From: Aequorivita capsosiphonis DSM 23843
GTDB lineage: Bacteria > Bacteroidota > Bacteroidia > Flavobacteriales > Flavobacteriaceae
Assembly: GCF_000429125.1 (NCBI RefSeq)
Contig: NZ_AUBG01000011.1
Span: 62,001 to 126,000 of the forward strand
DNA length: 64,000 bases
Direction: 5' to 3'
Below the pieces are notes generated by a model, which was given only the letters and a program-made list of their open reading frames with translations, was not told the DNA's origin and did not search any database. A program made the position numbers and the translations under genes. Below, piece by piece: positions 60,635 through 64,000 of the stretch. The stretch's first letter is position 1. Every line of letters starts with the position of its first letter.

Positions 60635-63271
60635 CTATTCAGTAAAAACCAATTTTCCATTACTTTCCATTTCCTTAAATTTCATCACTAAATCCAAGGC
60701 ATCGGGAATTACATCACTACATAAAACAATCAAAGAACCTTTTTTCGCATTCTTTACTGCGTAGGTTATGGCTTCTTTTTCGGAAGGGATAATAGTTGTT
60801 TTTTTGTTTGGATCCTTCATTTGGATTCCATCATTAAGCATTTTGATAAGTGCTTCCTCAGATTTTCCTCTCAAATGCTTATCCTGGCGTATGATTATTT
60901 CATCAAACATTTCAGCAGCAATACTTCCAAGCTCGTTGGTATCCTCTTCCCTTCTATCACCCACTCCGGCAATAATTCCAACTTTTACAGTGGCTTCAAG
61001 GTTATCGGTAAATTTCTGTAGAGCTCGCATTCCTGCGGGATTATGTGCATAATCAAGTAAAATTGTGAAGTTTTCAAACTCAAACAAATTCAACCTACCT
61101 GGAGTTTGCGATGCCGATGGAATAAAAGTTTGCAAAGCTATTTTAATATCTTCCATGCCAATGCCACGGATATTTGCTGCAATAACTGCTGGAAGAATAT
61201 TTTGAATCATAAAAGTCGCCTTTCCTCCATAAGTTAACGGAATATCTTCCGCTTTCATAACGCGCATTTTCCAAGTGCCACGGCATAGTGTAACATACCC
61301 GTTTTCGTAAATTGCCGTAATTCCACCTAGTTTTTGAAGTGCTTTTATTCTCGGGTTTTCCTCATCCATGGAGAATAGAGCAAGGTTGCTACTAATGCTT
61401 CTTCGCATTTCGAAAACCAAATCGTCATCGGCGTTTAAAATTGCATAGCCTTCTGGCAAAACAGTTTCTGGAATTACACCTTTTGCCTTGGCGAGTTGTT
61501 CTATGGTATGAATACCTTTCAACCCCAAATGGTCTGCCGCCACATTAGTTACAATGGCAACATCACATTTTTTAAAACCGAGACCGGCACGTAATAATCC
61601 ACCTCGAGCACACTCTAAAACTGCAAAATTGACGGTTGGATCCTTTAATACAAACTCTGCACTTGCAGGACCTGTACAGTCGCCTTTCATTAATAATCTA
61701 TTCTGAATATAAACCCCGTCACTAGTAGTGTAACCTACACGATGGCCTTTCATTTTTGCAATGTGGGCAATTAAACGAGTAGTTGTAGTTTTTCCATTGG
61801 TTCCCGTAACAGCTATTATTGGAATTCTACCTGTATCTCCATGATTTGGAAATAATTTGTCTACCACGGGAGCGGCAACATTTCGCGGTAAACCGATAGT
61901 AGGTGCCAAGTGCATTCTGAAACCTGGACCTGCGTTCACTTCCAATACTGCTCCGCCAGTATCTTCTAAAGGCTGACTGATGTCTGTAGTCATAATATCA
62001 ATTCCACAGATGTCAAGGTCTATTATTTTTGAAATGCGTTCGGCCATGGAAACATTTGAAGGGTGTACAATATCTGTAACATCTTCAGCTGTTCCGCCTG
62101 TGCTAAGGTTTGCCGTATCTTTTAAAAGTACAACTTCATCTTTTGGTGGGATGGAGTCTTCAGTATAACCTTTAGCGGCTATAATAGTTTTGGTAAGATT
62201 GTTAATGGTTATTTTGGTAAGCACATTTTCATGACCATAACCACGACGCGGATCTTTATTTACCTCATCCACTAATTCGGTAATGGTCGATTTTCCATCA
62301 CCTACAACATTTGCAGGCGTTCTTTTCGCAGCAGCCACCAGCACGTTGTTTATTACCAGCAAACGATAATCTTCGCCGGTAATATATTTTTCAATGATTA
62401 CTTTATTCGAAATTTCCTTCGCTTCGCGAAATGCAACTAAGGCATCGTCATAATTATTAATATTCACCGTAATCCCACGTCCGTGGTTGCCGTCAATAGG
62501 CTTCACTACTAAAGGATAACGCACATAACTACAAGCTTCCTCAAGACTGCTTTCGCGTGAAATAATGTCGCCGCGTGGCACTTGAACTTCAGCCTGTTCC
62601 AAAAGGTATTTTGTATCTTCTTTGTCGCAGGCTATTTCCACACCAATACTGCTAGTTTCTGAAGTAACAGTGGCCTGTATTCTTTTTTGGTTTGCACCAT
62701 AGCCTAATTGGCAAAGTGAATATTTATTTAAACGAATCCATGGAATTCCTCTGCTTTCCGCTTCTTCCACAATGGAACCCGTACTTGGTCCAAGACGTTC
62801 ACTTTCACGAATTTCACGCATGGTTTGAATATCGGCCTCCAAATTATATTCTTTTCCATCTATCAAGGCTTGACAAACATCAACAGCGGCTTTTGCTGCA
62901 AAGCGTCCCACATTTTCTTCAATATAACTGAACACCACATTATACACACCTTTTTCACCATAATCGCGTGTTCTACCGAAACCGGTATCCATATCTGCCA
63001 AGGTCTGAATTTCCAGTGCAATATGCTCTATAATATGACCCATCCAAGTGCCGTCTTCAACTCGTTTGAAAAAGCCTCCTGCTTCGCCAACACTACAACG
63101 ATGACTGTACATTGTTGGAAACATTGCTTGTAATCTATCACTAAAACCTTCAACTTTATTGGAAGGTAATTCTTCCATTTCTTCTAGGTCCAGAACCATT
63201 ACTATTAATTTATGACGACGTATAGACCAATAGTTTGGCCCCCGCATGGCGTTGATTTCTCTAATTCGCAT
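60635..63271 (-). CDS. cphA: Cyanophycin synthetase
   Basis: An 878-residue enzyme (from the ATG at 63271, MRIREINAMRGPNYWSIRR) that polymerises aspartate and arginine into cyanophycin. The upstream in-frame ATG at 63352 would add 27 residues and cross the promoter, so I reject it. Domains: an N-terminal CphA segment (1-200), ATP-grasp (about 215-470, with VKPIDGNHGRGITVNI), and a Mur-ligase type domain (VTGTNGKTTTTRLI near 487, LLDYAHNPAGMRALQ). The nearest neighbour, cyanophycinase on the opposite strand, gives the reverse step, so the pair is a storage-polymer system. A lipoprotein gene follows it directly. Confidence 0.94.
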   Translation of the reverse strand: MRIREINAMRGPNYWSIRRHKLIVMVLDLEEMEELPSNKVEGFSDRLQAMFPTMYSHRCSVGEAGGFFKRVEDGTWMGHIIEHIALEIQTLADMDTGFGRTRDYGEKGVYNVVFSYIEENVGRFAAKAAVDVCQALIDGKEYNLEADIQTMREIRESERLGPSTGSIVEEAESRGIPWIRLNKYSLCQLGYGANQKRIQATVTSETSSIGVEIACDKEDTKYLLEQAEVQVPRGDIISRESSLEEACSYVRYPLVVKPIDGNHGRGITVNINNYDDALVAFREAKEISNKVIIEKYITGEDYRLLVINNVLVAAAKRTPANVVGDGKSTITELVDEVNKDPRRGYGHENVLTKITINNLTKTIIAAKGYTEDSIPPKDEVVLLKDTANLSTGGTAEDVTDIVHPSNVSMAERISKIIDLDICGIDIMTTDISQPLEDTGGAVLEVNAGPGFRMHLAPTIGLPRNVAAPVVDKLFPNHGDTGRIPIIAVTGTNGKTTTTRLIAHIAKMKGHRVGYTTSDGVYIQNRLLMKGDCTGPASAEFVLKDPTVNFAVLECARGGLLRAGLGFKKCDVAIVTNVAADHLGLKGIHTIEQLAKAKGVIPETVLPEGYAILNADDDLVFEMRRSISSNLALFSMDEENPRIKALQKLGGITAIYENGYVTLCRGTWKMRVMKAEDIPLTYGGKATFMIQNILPAVIAANIRGIGMEDIKIALQTFIPSASQTPGRLNLFEFENFTILLDYAHNPAGMRALQKFTDNLEATVKVGIIAGVGDRREEDTNELGSIAAEMFDEIIIRQDKHLRGKSEEALIKMLNDGIQMKDPNKKTTIIPSEKEAITYAVKNAKKGSLIVLCSDVIPDALDLVMKFKEMESNGKLVFTE

Positions 63272-63339
63272 ATGTTGAAGGTTTAGTTTGTTTTGAATGA
63301 ATTTGATAAATATATGATTAATTTTTCTAACAATTAGCG

Positions 63340-63347
63340 TATTTTTG
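63340..63347 (+). promoter_or_regulatory. Promoter -7 box of cyanophycinase
   Basis: TATTTTTG, 20 nt before the ATG at 63368, in the 96-nt divergent gap with cphA. Confidence 0.55.
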
Positions 63348-63367
63348 CCCACAAATTAAATAAATTC

Positions 63368-64000
63368 ATGAGCGTAAAAGGCACTTTGATTCCCATAGGT
63401 GGAAATGAAGATAAAGGAAACGGAGAAAACGAAAGATATACATTAGAATATATTCAGGAAGGTATTCTCTCTAGAGTAGTACGGGAAAGTGGTGGGAATG
63501 ATTCCCTAATAATAGTAATTCCCACGGCATCAAGTATCCCTGTTGAAGTTAGTAGTAATTATCGGGATGCATTTAATAAATTAGGCTGTAATAATGTACA
63601 TGTTATGGACATTAGGAGCCGAGAAGATGCAGATAGCCCAGTCTTTTTAAAGTTGATGAAAAAGGCCAACTGTGTTATGTTCTCTGGCGGTGATCAATCT
63701 AAAATAGTGAAATATATTGGAGGAACTAAGCTGGATCAAATTATAAAAGATAAATACAAAAACGAAGATTTCATAATTGCTGGAACCAGTGCAGGCGCTA
63801 TGTGCATGAGCGAGGAAATGATTACGGGTGGTGGTGTGCAGGAAGCATTTACCAAAGGCGCAGTTTCCATGGGAAATGGCATGGGCTTTATACCGAATTT
63901 TATTATTGATTCACATTTTATCCGTCGTGGTCGTTTTGGTAGATTAGCCGAGGCAGTTGCTCGATTTCCTATGAAAGTAGGAATTGGCTTGGCCGAGGAT
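63368..64000 (+). CDS. cphB: Cyanophycinase, N-terminal part (3' end outside window)
   Basis: The reading is open from 63368 to the window edge (211 codons). It starts MSVKGTLIPIGGNEDKG, the typical opening of cyanophycinase. The catalytic serine of this S51-type peptidase is S141 in AGTSAGAMCMSE, and CVMFSGGDQSKIV and NFIIDSHFIRRGRFGRL are family-specific blocks. The enzyme cuts cyanophycin to beta-Asp-Arg dipeptides, which need an isoaspartyl dipeptidase for further use; that gene may lie just beyond the window. Divergent from cphA with a shared upstream region. Confidence 0.93.
   Translation, partial: MSVKGTLIPIGGNEDKGNGENERYTLEYIQEGILSRVVRESGGNDSLIIVIPTASSIPVEVSSNYRDAFNKLGCNNVHVMDIRSREDADSPVFLKLMKKANCVMFSGGDQSKIVKYIGGTKLDQIIKDKYKNEDFIIAGTSAGAMCMSEEMITGGGVQEAFTKGAVSMGNGMGFIPNFIIDSHFIRRGRFGRLAEAVARFPMKVGIGLAED

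Noticed and set aside
63272-63352. Longer N-terminus of cyanophycin synthetase
   Set aside because: The family starts at MRIREINAMRGPNYW; the extra 27 codons overlap the divergent promoter region.

Overview
The window is a stretch of chromosome from a member of the Bacteroidota, most likely family Flavobacteriaceae (an Aequorivita-like genus is possible, but the sequence alone does not settle it). The evidence is the gliding genes gldE and gldD in the mutY-ssb-gldE-gldD order, the families DUF4270 and DUF4199, a one-piece SdhC, an atpD-atpC pair without the rest of the ATP synthase genes, the near absence of Shine-Dalgarno sites, and repeated Bacteroidota promoters (TTG, 19-21 nt, TAnnTTTG). 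The DNA is AT-rich. I saw no rRNA, tRNA, CRISPR array, prophage or complete insertion sequence. It is mostly core chromosome with small accessory insertions.

Layout. 1-8.4 kb: 3' end of ahcY, a transaminase/omega-amidase pair, a decayed DUF4258-DUF2283 pair, a Big_5 lipoprotein, comF, a coiled-coil membrane protein and glyS. 8.4-17 kb: a very large outer-membrane barrel protein, xth, an acyl-CoA dehydrogenase, an M23 peptidase and radA. 17-24 kb: a propeller histidine kinase with its LuxR-type regulator, a hydrolase-like protein lacking its serine, and panC-panD-ybhN. 24-33 kb: a degenerate starch-synthase-like protein, DUF4270, glmS, a sulfotransferase-like/class IV aminotransferase pair and atpD-atpC. 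33-39.5 kb: parDE, a JmjC-like cupin, recX, rng, a tiny basic protein and HU. 39.5-46 kb: mutY-ssb-gldE-gldD, rplU-rpmA and a transglutaminase-like protein. 46-53 kb: sdhCAB and a VPS10/BNR propeller protein. 54-60 kb: a GH92 mannosidase, a glycosylasparaginase and a FucP-type sugar transporter, which together look like a small N-glycan salvage locus. 60-64 kb: divergent cyanophycin synthetase and cyanophycinase.

Most striking observations. (1) A nucleotidyltransferase/small-protein pair lies between two copies of the 3' end of the glycosylasparaginase gene, about 970 bp apart, which suggests the pair was inserted. (2) This nucleotidyltransferase and a DUF4258 gene elsewhere are each cut by one in-frame TAA, beyond which the conserved reading continues and then overlaps the start of the partner gene. 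(3) Palindromic repeats sit on or beside gene ends (xth, radA, GH92, atpD/atpC) and in xth appear to have rewritten the C-terminus. (4) Two proteins look like former enzymes: an esterase-fold protein with GHD instead of GHS, and a half-length GT5 protein lacking the KTGGL motif. (5) rplU carries a long Lys/Ala linker and a helix-hairpin-helix tail. (6) glyS and mutY have promoter boxes only 4 nt before their start codons, implying leaderless mRNAs.
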